From contig CALDPK010000062.1 of NCBI GenBank assembly GCA_937911855.1, forward strand, positions 1-13,196: 13,196 nucleotides of DNA. The letters are read 5' to 3'. Made by a program: the position numbers and the translations under genes. The DNA comes from an uncultured Trueperaceae bacterium (lineage in GTDB: Bacteria > Deinococcota > Deinococci > Deinococcales > Trueperaceae). This document shows, piece after piece, positions 6,441 to 13,055 of this stretch (position 1 is its first letter; every line of letters begins with the position of its first letter). A model generated the notes under the pieces. It saw nothing but the letters and a program-made list of their open reading frames with translations. It was not told the origin of the DNA and searched no databases.

Positions 6441-6995
6441 TCAGTGGTGGTGGGCGTGTCCTTCGATGCCGTATTCGTCGGTGATCGGATCGACGAAGAC
6501 ATCGGGTTCCGCTGGTGGCCGGAGGCTGAATCGCCAGAAGGCTCCAATGATTCCCAACAAGTACGGTATGGACAGAATGATGGTAAGCAGGTCTGCTTGC
6601 AGTTGTTGCAAGAGCTGGATGAAGATGAACTGCGCCAGAGCAATGACTATTGCGAACACCGTTATGTCGAGCCAGAGTATGTTTCGTTTCGTAAAGGCCT
6701 TGTAGAGCCATACGATGCCGATCATCGATATGGGCAGGCTGTAGATCGCCACGGTGGCGGCGGGAATGAACGCAGGGTAGTGGTAGCCGCCCAGTGCGAA
6801 CAGGATGACCTGGAGCAGTACTACTGGCCAGACTGCAATCTTGATGTGCTCCCAGTAGCTTTCATTCACGGCGCCGATGACGGCTGCCCAGCGTTTTTGT
6901 CCCGTCCAGTCATACAGGAAGTGCAGGAGTGAACCGAGAGCGATGAGCGGCACGACCATCCACCAGCTCAGGGAAATAATGCCGGTCATATCCAT
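6441..6995 (-). CDS. DUF6512-like multi-pass membrane protein
   Basis: 184 residues from the ATG at 6993-6995, with about five to six membrane spans (LSWWMVVPLIALGSLLHFLY, IKIAVWPVVLLQVILFALG, AATVAIYSLPISMIGIVWLY, ILWLDITVFAIVIALAQFIF, LLTIILSIPYLLGIIGAFW). The motif HFLYDWTGQKRW, then NESYWEHIK after the first span, and the C-terminal DPITDEYGIEGHAHHH resemble what I recall of DUF6512 proteins; function unknown. The His-rich tail could bind a metal (inference). An upstream ATG (7038-7040) would add 15 polar residues, but the internal ATG is preferred because a TACACT -10 box lies 6 nt before it, implying a leaderless mRNA. Monocistronic. Confidence 0.8.
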   Translation of the reverse strand: MDMTGIISLSWWMVVPLIALGSLLHFLYDWTGQKRWAAVIGAVNESYWEHIKIAVWPVVLLQVILFALGGYHYPAFIPAATVAIYSLPISMIGIVWLYKAFTKRNILWLDITVFAIVIALAQFIFIQLLQQLQADLLTIILSIPYLLGIIGAFWRFSLRPPAEPDVFVDPITDEYGIEGHAHHH

Positions 6996-7001
6996 GCGCC
7001 C

Positions 7002-7007
7002 AGTGTA
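7002..7007 (-). promoter_or_regulatory. Leaderless-type -10 box of the DUF6512-like gene
   Basis: TACACT on the minus strand, ending 6 nt before the ATG at 6993-6995. It fits TANNNT and would place the transcription start at or next to the start codon. No strong Shine-Dalgarno is present and the -35 region is weak. The same 6-nt geometry is seen at the HxlR operon. Confidence 0.5.
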
Positions 7008-7055
7008 AGCACGTGAGGGGTGCGTAACCGAGTGAGGCATAAGGCTTGCGTAGCC

Positions 7056-7086
7056 AAAAAATGCGCCCCAGTCTTGCTCTGGGGCG
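7056..7086 (-). terminator. Intrinsic terminator, minus strand
   Basis: The 8-bp GC-rich stem CGCCCCAG (7064-7071) / CTGGGGCG (7079-7086) has a 7-nt loop. On the minus strand it is followed by CA and then TTTTTT (7056-7061). This is a classical Rho-independent terminator for transcription coming from the right, 24 nt beyond the stop of the collagen-like fragment. Confidence 0.8.
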
Positions 7087-7109
7087 GGAGAATTAGCGCG
7101 TCGACTTGT

Positions 7110-7196
7110 TCAGGCGACTCCTTGTTCTCGGGTTGGGCCTTGCGGGCCCGCTAGCCCTGCAGGTCCAGTTTCGCCTTCGGCTCCCTGCGCGCCAGT
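7110..7196 (-). pseudogene. Collagen-like Gly-X-Y fragment
   Basis: The minus-strand frame ending at 7110 reads TGAQGAEGETGPAGLAGPQG, then PTREQGVA and a stop: about seven Gly-X-Y triplets in register. Upstream in this frame (7197-7376) the translation is not collagen-like and looks like the wrong frame, so the N-terminal part is lost or frameshifted. The terminator at 7056-7086 directly downstream suggests this was the 3' end of a real transcribed gene. Bacterial collagen-like proteins are usually surface exposed. Confidence 0.5.
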
Positions 7197-7416
7197 TGGG
7201 TGACAGTGGCAACTGGGTCGTCCCGACCTGACCCTGGTCACGCAGATTGGGATTCTGTCCTCTTCTTGGCGGTGTAGCGGCCGGGGCGCCTGTGACTCGT
7301 CTGTCCCTCTGCCGATGTGTTGTGTAGTTCTGGGGGTGACATATGCCCGGAATGTTCGTGCATGGCGGGTTAACATCTTTTAACACGTACAAATCAGGGG
7401 TCTCACTACCCTGTCC
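7197..7416. other. Non-coding or decayed stretch upstream of the collagen-like fragment
   Basis: No convincing gene. Open frames on the minus strand lack recognisable protein character. A short inverted repeat GTTAA (7369-7373) / TTAAC (7380-7384) in an AT-richer patch could belong to the former promoter of the minus-strand collagen-like gene; this is weak. Confidence 0.4.
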
Positions 7417-7519
7417 CTAGCAGCCTGTGTGCATACTCCCGTGCTTCGCATTCACTCCTGAGTTGATCCTTTCGTCTGAACGCTGATTCCCAGGTGGTCA
7501 TTTTGCCTGGATTCTGTGG
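7417..7519 (+). repeat. Solo IS end: 103-bp copy of the left end of the IS1182-like element
   Basis: Identical to 8561-8663 except for one base (G at 7431, A at 8575), in the same orientation, offset 1,144 bp. It begins with CTAG and CAGCCTGTG, the terminal inverted-repeat sequence of the complete element at 8561-10293, and stops after GTGG at the start of the second tandem unit. The transposase and right end are absent, so it is a remnant of a second copy, joined directly to a truncated toxin gene. Confidence 0.85.
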
Positions 7520-7520
7520 A

Positions 7521-7648
7521 AGAGGTCAGTTGTCGGTTGACCTGGACCACCCCTACAGGCTCATTTTCCTACCGGACCATGACCCGGTACCTTTGCTTCC
7601 CGATGGCGGACTGGATTGGAGCAGGGTGACGGCAATTATGATTCAAAG
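7521..7648 (+). pseudogene. HigB/RelE-type toxin, C-terminal remnant
   Basis: The frame from 7521 reads RGQLSVDLDHPYRLIFLPDH, then DPVPLLPDGGLDWSRVTAIM I. This is the typical C-terminal half of HigB-like plasmid-maintenance killer proteins (LSVDLDxPYRLIF, then P.PDGG.DWS.VTAI). The N-terminal half is replaced by the solo IS end, and the terminal I-x-DYH segment is lost at a junction near 7645. The following frame belongs to an ImmA-domain protein, the usual partner antitoxin in such loci. No functional toxin is expected. Confidence 0.6.
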
Positions 7649-7650
7649 GA

Positions 7651-7881
7651 CCCGAGGAAGACGAAGCTGACGCGTTCTCAGCAGACTTGCTGATACCGCC
7701 TGCTGCCTGGCGGAAATTCAAAGCGGGCGCCAAGCCCGACCCGACCCTGATCAGGGAGTTTGCAAAGTCAATCGAAGTTGCGCCGGGTATAGTCGTAGGC
7801 AGACTGCAGCATGAAGGCCTAATCCCCTGGAATCATGCCGGGAATCAATTCAAGTTGTTCTATGACTGGCAGGTCAGCTGA
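7651..7881 (+). pseudogene. ImmA/IrrE-domain antitoxin (HigA-like), C-terminal remnant
   Basis: The frame from 7651 reads PEEDEADAFSADLLIPPAAW, then IREFAKSIEVAPGIVVGRLQ, HEGLIPW and a stop at 7879-7881. The motifs EADAF..DLLIP and APGIVVGRLQHEG are characteristic of the C-terminal part of ImmA/IrrE-type (peptidase M78-like) domains fused to XRE antitoxins. The N-terminal HTH and the HExxH zinc motif are missing. The toxin remnant precedes it in a different frame with almost no spacer, so an internal deletion joined the two genes. An ATG at 7687 opens a 64-residue frame but falls inside the conserved motif. Confidence 0.65.
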
Positions 7882-7921
7882 GCGCTGGAGCGCGCCACAA
7901 AACTGCTATGGTTAACGGCCC

Positions 7922-8452
7922 GTGCCGAGAGCGCAACGCATCCTGATCGCCGGCACTTCCGGAGCCGGAAAGTCCACCCTGGCGCGGCAGATCAGCGAGC
8001 GGCTGGGCCTGCCGTACGTCGAGATCGACTCCCTGTTCCACGGTCCGGACTGGACGCCGCTGCCGGACTTCACGGCCAAGGTCGATGCGTTTTCCGCGCA
8101 GCCCTCCTGGGTGTGTGAGTGGCAATACACCTCTGTGCGCCCGCTGCTGGCCGAGCGTGCCCAGCTGCTGGTGTGGCTGGATTATCCTGTGCCGCTCGTG
8201 ATGTGGCGCGTGATCCGCCGGACCACGCTGCGCTGGCTGCGCGACGAGGAGCTCTGGAACGGCAACCGCGAGCCCGGCCTGTTCCACGCGCTCACTGATC
8301 GTGAAGGAATCATCCGCTGGGCGTGGGACACCAGGTACAAGACTGCGCAGCTGGTTCAGGAACTGACTGGCACGCATCTGGAGATCGTGCGGCTGCGCTC
8401 GCCGGCGCAGACGCGTGCGTGGGTCGAGGCGATCAGCCGGTTGGCGGCGTGA
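7922..8452 (+). CDS. P-loop ATPase, adenylate-kinase-like (FlaR / topology-modulation type)
   Basis: A 176-residue protein with Walker A GTSGAGKST at residues 11-19 (Lys17) after a short beta strand (RILIAG). The nucleotide-monophosphate-kinase-like layout follows: LARQISERLGLPYVEIDSLF, then WVCEWQYTSVRPLLAERAQL and LVWLDYPVPLVMWRVIRRT. This matches the AAA/adenylate-kinase-related proteins often annotated as DNA topology modulation protein FlaR; the true substrate is not known. GTG start at 7922; a TANNNT-like TATGGT lies at 7907-7912, 9 nt upstream, with no clear -35. Length and motifs are complete. It stands alone between TA remnants and the IS1182-like element, and would be lost by recombination between the two 103-bp repeats. 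Confidence 0.82.
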   Translation: MPRAQRILIAGTSGAGKSTLARQISERLGLPYVEIDSLFHGPDWTPLPDFTAKVDAFSAQPSWVCEWQYTSVRPLLAERAQLLVWLDYPVPLVMWRVIRRTTLRWLRDEELWNGNREPGLFHALTDREGIIRWAWDTRYKTAQLVQELTGTHLEIVRLRSPAQTRAWVEAISRLAA

Positions 8453-8637
8453 ATATCGTGGCAGCTGTTTTCGGCGGTGCCTTTCGGTCAGAGACACGTC
8501 CAACGAAAAACCCCGGGGTTCGTCACCAGTGCGAAGACTGGGAGAGGAAGAGCCCGAGGACTAGCAGCCTGTGTACATACTCCCGTGCTTCGCATTCACT
8601 CCTGAGTTGATCCTTTCGTCTGAACGCTGATTCCCAG

Positions 8638-8728
8638 GTGGTCATTTTGCCTGGATTCTGTGGCCGCTTTGGTTCGGAATGGGTGGCCGGATTCCCCTGG
8701 AACTGGTGGCCGGATTCACGTGGAATCA
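8638..8728 (+). repeat. Four ~23-bp tandem units in the left end of the IS1182-like element
   Basis: Units begin at 8638 (GTGGTCA), 8660 (GTGGCCG), 8683 (GTGGCCG) and 8706 (GTGGCCG), spaced 22, 23 and 23 bp. The last two share GTGGCCGGATTC, and each unit tends to end in a GGAATC- or GGATTC-like motif. Such GTGGCCGG...GGAATC arrays resemble the multiple terminal repeats of IS21-family elements, where they are thought to bind transposase. They may be native to this element or the trapped end of another IS. Confidence 0.65.
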
Positions 8729-8800
8729 GCGTCTGTAACGGCTTTCAGGTGGTAGGATGCGTGTACTGAACGTGGTTGTTGCCGCTTGGAGGTTCCCAGT

Positions 8801-10168
8801 TTGAAACGCTTCCGTGATTACGATCCTGAGCAGCCGTACCTGCTGCCACCAGCACCGGTTGACTGGCTGCCCGAAGGTCACCTGGCGTTCTTCATCCACG
8901 AACTCATGGACCACTTGGACCTGAGCAGCATCTACGCTGATTACGACCCTGAAGCTGGCGGCAGACCGCCACTTGAACCAAGGATGATGGTTGCCGTCTG
9001 GATTTACGCTTACGCGGTTGGCATTCGCAGCAGCCGCAAAGTTCAGGCTGCGCTCGTTGAGGACGTAGCGTTCCGGTTCCTCTCTGGTAATCAGCAGCCG
9101 GCGTACTGGGCGCTCAACCGCTTCCGCAGCCGCCACCGGGAAGCACTCTCAGGTTTGTTCGCTCAGAGTGTGCACCTGGCCATGCGGGCGGGTTTGGTGA
9201 AACTCGGTCACGTCGCCATTGACGGCAGTAAACTGCAGGCGAACGCCAGCAAGAACAAAGCCATGAGTTACGCCCGCATGCAAACTGAAGAACGAAGGTT
9301 GCAGCAGGAGATCAGCGACTACCTCGATGCCTGCGATGAAACTGACGCTGCTGAGGACGCGGAGTTCGGTGATCACGACGGGCACAGCCTGCCTGAGCAC
9401 TTGAAGCGTTCAGCTGACCGGCTGGCGGCAATCAGGAAAGCCAAGCAGGAACTCGAAGAGGAAACCAGAGAGCAGGCTGCAGAGCATCGGGAGCAGAAAC
9501 ACCGGGAAGCTGAGGCTGCCGGCAGAACTTACAGGCCGCGCAAGGATCCGGAGGAGGCTGTACCTGAGGGTAAGGCGCAGCGGAACTTCACGGACCCTGA
9601 ATCCAAGATCATGCTGAGCGGCAAGACCATCATCCAGGGTTACAACACGCAAATCGCGGTTGACAGTGCCAACCAGGTCATCGTCGCCACCAGCCTTTCG
9701 AACATGGCGGGTGACACCACTCACCTGCCTGAGCTGCTGTCAGGCATTCACAGGAACACCGGCCACTACCCCAAAGAAGTCAGTGCTGACGCTGGTTACT
9801 ACAGTGAAACGAACATCAACGCCATCGAAGAAGCTGGCGCCACAGCACTGGTAGCACCAGGACGGATTACTCATAACGAATGGCGGAACCAGAAGGCACC
9901 GCGTGGTCGGAAACCCAAAGGCATGACCCGGCGCGAACAGATGAAAAGGTTCCTGTCCACCAAAATCGGTAAGGCAAAGTACCTGCTGCGGCAGGTCACA
10001 GCTGAACCCGTGTACGGGCAGATCAAGTTCGGCAGGAACTTACGTCAGGTACTGCACCGCGGCCTGGAGAAGAACAAATGCTTCTGGAACTTCGACGCCG
10101 CAATCCACAACATCCTGAAGGTGTTCAGGCACGCTCCGCATGCCATCACCAACCCCACAACTGCCTGA
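8801..10168 (+). CDS. IS1182-family transposase
   Basis: 455 residues. TTG at 8801 is chosen because GGAGG (8788-8792) lies 8 nt upstream; the frame is open to an earlier TTG at 8786. The N-terminal DUF772-type domain (residues ~1-115) includes LPEGHLAFFIHELMDHLDLS and AVWIYAYAVGIRSSRKVQ. Probable DDE residues are Asp141 (HVAIDGSKLQANASKN), Asp330 (EVSADAGYYSETN) and Glu402 (AEPVYGQIKFGRN). A charged coiled-coil-like insert (~155-245) separates the first two, as is typical for the family. The C-terminal FWNFDAAIHNILKV also fits. No frameshift is seen, so the enzyme looks intact and the element potentially mobile. Confidence 0.93.
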   Translation: MKRFRDYDPEQPYLLPPAPVDWLPEGHLAFFIHELMDHLDLSSIYADYDPEAGGRPPLEPRMMVAVWIYAYAVGIRSSRKVQAALVEDVAFRFLSGNQQPAYWALNRFRSRHREALSGLFAQSVHLAMRAGLVKLGHVAIDGSKLQANASKNKAMSYARMQTEERRLQQEISDYLDACDETDAAEDAEFGDHDGHSLPEHLKRSADRLAAIRKAKQELEEETREQAAEHREQKHREAEAAGRTYRPRKDPEEAVPEGKAQRNFTDPESKIMLSGKTIIQGYNTQIAVDSANQVIVATSLSNMAGDTTHLPELLSGIHRNTGHYPKEVSADAGYYSETNINAIEEAGATALVAPGRITHNEWRNQKAPRGRKPKGMTRREQMKRFLSTKIGKAKYLLRQVTAEPVYGQIKFGRNLRQVLHRGLEKNKCFWNFDAAIHNILKVFRHAPHAITNPTTA

Positions 10169-10490
10169 TCGCCAGCCGAACCCAGCCAACAAGAAGTCAC
10201 TGCGTAAAACAGGCTGTCGCCATACCGCACAGCACCCGCCTCAACTCGAAATACTCACGCGAACACAGGATGACTACGCACACAGGCTGCTAGCTTAAAT
10301 CGCTCTTCACCGTCGAGAGGCGAGAACATGACGGTCAGGATGTTACGTCGTGCACTCTGCTCCAGCGGTATGGACTTAAGAATTTTGAGGCACTGTGACT
10401 GCAGCGCCAGCAACAGCCAGGGCCACTACTCCTACGCGGGCCTGGCACGAGGCACGTCACTGCCCGCGCATATCGACGTGTACTCCGGAA
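10169..10490. other. IS right end and short intergenic stretch
   Basis: Up to 10289 this is the right end of the IS1182-like element (about 120 bp after the transposase stop). From 10294 to 10490 I see no gene: the frames on both strands are short and match nothing I know. No clear terminator for the convergent reductase operon is visible. Confidence 0.55.
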
Positions 10491-11096
10491 TCACCTCAAG
10501 AACCGCGCCAAGCGTGACATCGGAACCCGATACCTGATGTGGGTAACCCCGGAACCTTCAGCGACGCGATCTATCTCAAGTTCGATGGGGATGTTACCGA
10601 GGCGTTCGAACAAATGGCGCCCTCGACCGAGCAGAACAGGAACGAGGTGAAGCTGAAGTGTGTCGAGAAGACCGGTTTGCATGCCCTGCCGGATGGCTCC
10701 TCCACCATGAAGTCCTACATCTTTGCCCGCTGCTGCAGTCCTTGCCTGCTCAACCGCAGATTCGAAACCGTCAGTGACGAAATGAAAGACCGAACCCTTT
10801 CGCACATCGTCTTCACGTGGGTGATGGGTGAGGACGAAGATGGGCATCTCGAAGGGAGGCTGAGGCCCCCACAGAACCTGCGCATGCTCATAACTGTCAC
10901 GTCCCATGACGAGGGCACCGGTGCATTCGAACTCCGGGCGCAGGATCTCGTCGGCGGTGAGCTGGTTTCGGTCAGCAACATCATGCGCGAACCAGCTGTG
11001 CAGAACTGCGCCACCGCTACCCATGGGATTATCTGCACTCGGGTCCAAGCCGGTGTAGAACCCGTCAATTGAGACGCTCAGGCTTGCTATGACCAT
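10491..11096 (-). CDS. Dihydrofolate reductase-like protein (RibD C-terminal domain), second paralog
   Basis: 201 residues. It starts MVIASLSVSIDGFYTG, the beta-strand and loop at the NADPH-binding site of the RibD_C/DHFR fold. It continues with FECTGALVMGRDSYEHAQ, the G-R-x-(S/T)-(Y/F) motif, then KDVGLHGGGAIRQGMQTGLL and LQLHLVPVLLGRGRHLFE. The HGGGAIRQG and VPVLLGRG motifs are diagnostic. These proteins are NAD(P)H-dependent reductases related to RibD and DHFR, mostly of unknown substrate. ATG at 11094-11096 has AAGGA 6-10 nt upstream. It is the last gene of a three-gene minus-strand unit, 36 nt after the first reductase. The final residues (PMSRLARFLR) extend slightly beyond the usual end. 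Confidence 0.88.
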   Translation of the reverse strand: MVIASLSVSIDGFYTGLDPSADNPMGSGGAVLHSWFAHDVADRNQLTADEILRPEFECTGALVMGRDSYEHAQVLWGPQPPFEMPIFVLTHHPREDDVRKGSVFHFVTDGFESAVEQARTAAAGKDVGLHGGGAIRQGMQTGLLDTLQLHLVPVLLGRGRHLFERLGNIPIELEIDRVAEGSGVTHIRYRVPMSRLARFLR

Positions 11097-11132
11097 CTTT
11101 TCGTCCTTCCGTATCCGTGTGGTTGCGGGCGT

Positions 11133-11780
11133 TCAGGATCCGATGATGACATCACGACCTTCTTCAACCGCTGCTCGCAAGGAATTGTCAAAGGCCTGTC
11201 GAGTCATTTCGGTTGAGAGAACACCACGTGGCGTCACAGTGCTTCGCGCAACGTCAAAGGTGAAGGCCGGACCTGCCCCATCGAAGAGCCTGACACCCCG
11301 ACCCACGACGAGGGGGGCAACGAGGAAGCGATAAACATCAATCAGACCCGCCTCATGCAGAGTCCGGGCAAGACGGATGCTTCCGTGCACCTGCAGCTCC
11401 TGATCGCTCTCGACCTCCTTGAGGCGGGCGATTTCGTCAAGGAATCCCGCACCCAGCGCAGTGCTGGAATCCGCCCAGGTACCGCCAAGTTCTGTGGACG
11501 TAACCACGTACTTGCGCTGGTTGTTGATGCGATCAGCGACCATGTCCCCAGGGTCTGTTACCTGAGGCCAATGCGCAGCGAAAGTGCCGAAAGTCCGACG
11601 GCCCAGCAGTAGCGCGCCGCAGCGTTCAAACCAGCCATTCACCGCGGCTGCGCAGCCCTCATCGAAAACCGGCATGAGCCAGCCGCCACGCGTAAACCCA
11701 TCACGCGAATCTTCCTCCGGGCGGCCGGGACCCTGGCTCACTCCATCAAAAGTCATAAAGAGATTGACACTGAGCTTCAT
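11133..11780 (-). CDS. Dihydrofolate reductase-like protein (RibD C-terminal domain), first paralog
   Basis: 215 residues from ATG 11778-11780, which has AGAGG about 8 nt upstream. The frame is open 66 codons further but that part overlaps the HxlR gene in antisense-like, non-protein sequence. The N-terminus is MKLSVNLFMTFDGVSQGPGR (DHFR-fold strand plus substrate loop). ALLLGRRTFGTFAAHWPQV follows (G-R-x-T-F motif), then KYVVTSTELGGTWADS, LQVHGSIRLARTLHEAGLID and FLVAPLVVGRGVRLFDG. All RibD_C landmarks are present. It differs clearly from the next gene, so the pair is not a recent duplication. It lies 40 nt after the regulator gene. The role of the two reductases is unknown. Confidence 0.88.
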   Translation of the reverse strand: MKLSVNLFMTFDGVSQGPGRPEEDSRDGFTRGGWLMPVFDEGCAAAVNGWFERCGALLLGRRTFGTFAAHWPQVTDPGDMVADRINNQRKYVVTSTELGGTWADSSTALGAGFLDEIARLKEVESDQELQVHGSIRLARTLHEAGLIDVYRFLVAPLVVGRGVRLFDGAGPAFTFDVARSTVTPRGVLSTEMTRQAFDNSLRAAVEEGRDVIIGS

Positions 11781-11820
11781 AAGACACACCTCTCTGTCGG
11801 AACTTGAATGTGAGCAGGAA

Positions 11821-12486
11821 TCATCCGGCTCCAACGGTGTCCGCCAATGGGACATGGAAAGCACGGGCAAAGGTTTCAAACGCTTCAAGAGAACCCTCGA
11901 TACGAACCGCACCGGAGGCAAGCGCATCCGCCGGAGCGAGCCGACCCGCCAGGAGTGCACGCAACTCCGGACCGGCATGGATCACGAGTCCTGACGCAGC
12001 CCCTGGCTGGCCCATACCAACTGTGACCTGGTCAGGTGTGGCACGCGCCCAAGCGGCGGCCAGTCCGGCATGGACGGCATAACTTGTGGCCTCCTTGAGC
12101 ACTCCCGGCCGGTAACCCGCGCGCAGCGCCGCAGCCAAAGAAGCATCGGTAACCACGTCACCAGGTTCAGGGACGGCCATGGTACGAGCACCCCACCGCC
12201 CAAGCGCATCAAGTATGGGCTCCAGCGCCGCTCCATGCGGAGTGAGCGCATAAAGCACGCCGCGACCCGGCCGCTCATCCGCCACCCGCGACACCACTCC
12301 CGCCGCCTGAAGATCACGCAGCCGCGACGTCAGAACACTCGTCGGGATACCCGGCAGGCCTTCATGCAAATCCTTGAAACGACGCGGACCCACACTCAAG
12401 TCACGCACGAGCAGCAGCGACCACCGCTCACCGAGCACACTGCCCGCCTTGGCAAGACCACAGAACTGACCGTAATCCTTACTCAT
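11821..12486 (-). CDS. HxlR-family winged-helix transcriptional regulator with SCP2-like C-terminal domain
   Basis: 221 residues. Residues ~1-95 form the HxlR winged helix: YGQFCGLAKAGSVLGERWSL, LLVRDLSVGPRRFKDLHEGL, PGIPTSVLTSRLRDLQAAGV, then LYALTPHGAALEPILDALGR W. Residues ~115-215 resemble the sterol-carrier-like (SCP2) C-terminal extension found in the longer HxlR group, which might bind a hydrophobic ligand (inference). It is the first gene of the operon with two reductases. HxlR regulators often respond to aldehydes, quinones, disulfide or redox stress and control adjacent reductases, which suits this context. The start ATG at 12484-12486 lies 6 nt after a -10 box, indicating a leaderless mRNA. 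Confidence 0.9.
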   Translation of the reverse strand: MSKDYGQFCGLAKAGSVLGERWSLLLVRDLSVGPRRFKDLHEGLPGIPTSVLTSRLRDLQAAGVVSRVADERPGRGVLYALTPHGAALEPILDALGRWGARTMAVPEPGDVVTDASLAAALRAGYRPGVLKEATSYAVHAGLAAAWARATPDQVTVGMGQPGAASGLVIHAGPELRALLAGRLAPADALASGAVRIEGSLEAFETFARAFHVPLADTVGAG

Positions 12487-12492
12487 GACTCC

Positions 12493-12521
12493 ATATTACG
12501 CAGTGCGCTTCGTTTATGCAA
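12493..12521 (-). promoter_or_regulatory. Promoter of the HxlR-reductase operon (leaderless)
   Basis: On the minus strand, TTGCAT (12516-12521), a 17-nt spacer and TAATAT (12493-12498), followed after 6 nt by the ATG. Both boxes and the spacing are close to the sigma-70 consensus. The start of transcription should fall at or next to the start codon. This is the best promoter in the window. Confidence 0.75.
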
Positions 12522-13055
12522 GTAGGCGTAGCAGGGCTGCCTAAAAGCGTGGTGCTGGGCAGCTCCTGAACCGACTTTAGAGTGCGGACAGCTGTTCAAT
12601 ACACGAAAGAGCAGCTGTCATCAGAGGCGAATACGCCTGGAGCCTCTCGGCTGGACAAGTGGACCGCCAATCAATCGCCGAGGGCGAATTGGGGTGATAG
12701 CGGACCGATTTGAAAATGAGATCCTCCATTATTGCGGTCAGCACCCTATTGCACCGATGGCAGCAGGGCGCCCCAGCGGGTCCCTCACCAGAGTTCGCCG
12801 GGCTTTGGAACCAAGCCAGCAAAAAGAATGAAAGCAACTCCCCCACCCCCTGGCGATGCCACAGCCACAACTGCTCACGGTGATCAAGGACCCATTTATA
12901 AAACGCTTTTAGAATACAAACGCTCGGCACTTGGGTGGTCAACGGGTTTTTGATTCATAGTTATGGGCGTTTAACTGATAATCAGTTCGGCCATTGCACC
13001 ACGCTGGCCACCGAACCTTTGCAATCGTGCACCCTGATGCATGCAGCTAGCGGGA
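12522..13055. other. Intergenic region without a recognisable gene
   Basis: About 530 bp. A 121-residue minus frame (12577-12942) has odd composition (Cys and Trp rich, no recognisable domain) and is not called. Structures seen: GACAGCTG (12587-12594) with CAGCTGTC (12612-12619), and a perfect 15-nt palindrome AACTGAT-A-ATCAGTT (12973-12987) in an AT-richer patch (about 12890-12990). The palindrome could be an operator or the decayed remainder of sequence downstream of the antitoxin-like gene. Confidence 0.45.

Larger units (their letters stand above)
8561..10293 (+). mobile_element. Complete IS1182-family insertion sequence with CTAG flanks
   Basis: The terminal inverted repeats start CAGCCTGTGT at 8565 (left) and, read on the minus strand, CAGCCTGTGT at 10289 (right); 15 of the first 18 positions match. 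Both ends are flanked by CTAG (8561-8564 and 10290-10293), a probable 4-bp target duplication. The interior (1,725 bp) contains one full-length transposase. The left non-coding part is unusually long (about 235 bp) and contains a tandem-repeat array. A solo copy of the left end lies at 7417-7519. Confidence 0.85.

Noticed and set aside
8509..8520. AACCCCGGGGTT palindrome after the P-loop ATPase, possible terminator
   Set aside because: It has no loop and no T-run, so it cannot act as a standard intrinsic terminator.
10539..11072. Long plus-strand open frame (177 codons)
   Set aside because: It is antisense to the clear RibD_C/DHFR-like gene, whose motifs are on the minus strand.
12577..12942. 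121-codon minus-strand frame
   Set aside because: Composition is unlike a natural protein (many Cys and Trp, no domain), with no good ribosome site; likely chance.
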